A DNA stretch of 64,000 nt from Callaeas wilsoni. Its lineage: Eukaryota; Chordata; Aves; Passeriformes; Callaeidae. Made by a program: the position numbers and the translations under genes. The DNA lies in NCBI GenBank assembly GCA_013398955.1, contig VWPU01001226.1, positions 210,941 to 274,940 on the forward strand. The letters run 5' to 3'. Shown piece after piece: positions 61,791-64,000 of this stretch; position 1 is the stretch's first letter; each line of letters begins with the position of its first letter. The notes beneath the pieces are model-generated. The model searched no databases. It was not told where the DNA came from and saw only the letters and a list, made by a program, of their open reading frames with translations.

Positions 61791-63981
61791 ACTTTTGCAA
61801 GCTTATCAAGATAAGCATGTTTTGGAAGAGAACTGCCTGGCAAATTTTAAAATCCTTGATTCAACATATAATTACTATTGTTCAATGTATGGTACAAGGA
61901 CAGCCTTGTGAGATTTTAAACAGCTACTGATTATATTGTAAACTATATTTTCCCCTAGAATTGCGGCTAAACCCAGATATTTGACTTGAAAGATCACTCA
62001 CATTCAGCTTCTCCCAAAAAAAGTGAAATCTAGCACTGGTAAATTTATATTGGTAAGTATGTTTTCAGCCAAAAGAAGACTCATTCTTTAGGTACATTCA
62101 GCGATCTGTGCTATCCTTGAGCCAAATGTGATGTCTACATTCAGTATTCACTGAGGCAAAAACACAGATGAGTTGAAATAAGGGGCTACCAAGCTGGGGC
62201 TTTTATTCGATGAACATGAAGAGTGTTTCTGTTATGCCTAGAGGGCAGCCATTGCAGGATGGGATTTGAATGACCATTTTCCTTGAAGTTCTTTGTTGCC
62301 CTAAAAGTGAATTTTCATGGTTTGGCTCTATGGGCAATATTAGCAAAGCTTTTGACCTTCTGTTGCAGTAGCAGAAAAAGAATTCTGGCAAAGCTTCTAA
62401 ATTCAAATTTACTATATTGGCAGAACTAAAGGACAGGTAAGCATGAGAAATGCACCAGGAAAGGCATGGCTTGTCAGCAGAGGTTCCTTTTGTCTGCGCT
62501 GCTGTTCAGCCCTTAGGAGAGCAGTAATGTGGTGTATGACCAAAGCAGAGAAGTGACAGCAGAGTAAATCCTGAACACGAGCAATATGACAATGTATGAA
62601 TGCCACAGCTTCCATCTTACAGCAGATCAGGCTAGTGCTTCTTTACAGGCTCTGAATGTGAAACAAATGCTGCATGTTCATATTCACTGTTAACATAGAA
62701 CATAAAGAACTGCAGTTATTTTACTCAGTTCTGTACCTGGTGCAAGGCAAATAGAAAATCTGATTTAGTTCATCTGCTGAAGACAGAAAAATATGAGCTG
62801 ACAACCTGGTTTATACAGGGGATTTACATTATTCTAAAATCTATCAACACTATTTGCATTTTTGTCATTACAGACATTAACAGTGTCCAGGGATTTTGAT
62901 TTTTTAGGGATCAGTTTATGAAAGGACTTAACAAATTTAATTTCATTGTCATGCTGTTTTCTTAATATTTGATTTTGTTTTTTTCATTATGCTACAACAG
63001 CTCAATGTTTATTAATTAGTTGACATATTGACAGATAAACTGAATATTTAATTAAATTAAACACACTCAAATATTTACCTTCCTGTAGGAATTACTGTCA
63101 TATAAATTTACCAACTCTGTGATGAAAATAACATGTAGCAAAAAAGAATATTGAATTTTCATGCTTAAACATACCAATTATAACAGTATTAAAGTATTTA
63201 AAGAAACACTCAAATTTGTAAAACCATTGAAAATTAATTCAGAGAAATGCAGTATACCAGCTGTATAAGTAGTGAATGGCCAAAGATGGGGAGGGAGGAT
63301 TATTCTCCCCTGTGTGCAAGACCAAAACCTACTGTCTTACTTTATGTTACATATGTTTCACTTAGATGAGAATATAAAACTTCATTGACACTTCTCAGGT
63401 TTCCCTACATTTGTCAACTTTACTGGCAGCACAAAACTCTTTTCCTGATCAGAAACTCTTTTCATTATTTGCAAAGTCTAATTCAATTTAGTCAAATTTT
63501 TATTCAGTACGGTAGATTTTTAACAGACAGATTTTCAATTTCCTATATTTCTTTCTGTTTTACTGATTAAAATATTTGCATGTTTTATTCCTCTCCTATC
63601 ATATATAATGACATTCAAATTCTACAAGAAATATTTCACTGCAAACAGCTTTTTATATCTTGTATTGGGTTTATTCTAATTAGAAGGATTAGTGCTAGTG
63701 CTAGATGTTTAACTGCTTAAAATACATTCATGCTTTTTAAGATTTCAGAATATAAAATCAAGAGTAAGCATACAATGCTGTTTTGCATAATGCAGTGTGT
63801 GCAAGTGTCTGTGTGTGTGAGAAGGAGATAGCATTATGAACTTGAGCTAAGCTTGGGCCCTTGACTTGGCTGCCCTCTTGGATGTGCCTGCCAGCAGAGA
63901 AGGTTGCAATACCTAAACAATTAGGCAGAAACTAGGGTGTAAGGGAAAGCAGAAACTCTTAGAAAAAATAGACTAGTTGAG
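61791..63981. other. unique AT-rich non-coding DNA
   Basis: No gene recognised. A slightly GC-richer patch at 62150-62640 has 67-codon open frames on the minus strand without recognisable domains. Short TG-rich words occur at 63797-63821. Confidence 0.5.
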
Positions 63982-64000
63982 TGTCTCGGTTTGGACAGGT
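63982..64000 (+). mobile_element. possible LTR start, cut by the window edge
   Basis: The last 19 bases, TGTCTCGGTTTGGACAGGT, begin with TG and resemble the opening of several avian endogenous-retrovirus LTRs, which often start TGTC-(C/T)-(T/C)-GGTTT. Too little is visible to confirm this; the opposite LTR end and the target-site duplication lie outside the window. Confidence 0.25.

Noticed and set aside
1..64000. CRISPR arrays, bacterial operons, phage or plasmid features
   Set aside because: No regularly spaced direct repeats, no dense coding and no ribosome-binding sites; the CR1 elements show vertebrate DNA.

Overview
This is non-coding, AT-rich vertebrate DNA, almost certainly from a bird. 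The main evidence is six degenerate CR1 LINE fragments. Several keep the 3' terminal motif built from ATTCTATG/ATTCTGTG units, and two keep reverse-transcriptase coding text with the F(A/L)DD active-site motif. This repeat family in this density is typical of avian genomes; a crocodilian or turtle cannot be fully excluded from sequence alone. No operons, ribosome-binding sites or prokaryotic genes are present.

I recognise no host protein-coding gene. All long open frames are either CR1 remnants or of a length expected by chance in sequence of this composition. The window is best read as a gene desert or part of a very large intron.

Layout: 1-2.9 kb unique AT-rich DNA; 2.9-3.57 kb CR1 (+) with a large internal deletion; 4.1 kb (TA)(CA) microsatellite; 4.49-4.59 kb CR1 (-) 3' tail; 4.6-9.5 kb unique DNA with one pyrimidine-rich and one purine-rich block; 9.48-10.0 kb CR1 (+) 3' part; 10-38.9 kb unique DNA. 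That long stretch contains several purine-rich blocks, a CpG cluster near 29.4 kb, an exon-like segment at 25.5 kb, and at 33.6-34.6 kb a CpG-dense patch followed by exon-like splice signals. Next come 38.86-40.33 kb, the longest CR1 (+), with reverse-transcriptase text but no 3' tail; 43.9-44.56 kb CR1 (+) 3' part; 44.6-57.7 kb unique AT-rich DNA; 57.67-58.01 kb CR1 (-) 3' part; 61.4 kb a 12-bp perfect hairpin; 61.72-61.79 kb a (TCTA)n/(TCTG) tetranucleotide repeat; and at the last 19 bases a possible LTR start cut by the window edge.

The most useful leads are the 33.6-34.2 kb CpG patch plus candidate exon, the same-strand purine-rich blocks, the TAAT-bearing inverted repeats at 42.35 and 53.09 kb, and the hairpin at 61.37 kb. 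None is strong evidence for a new biological system; each needs alignment or transcript data.
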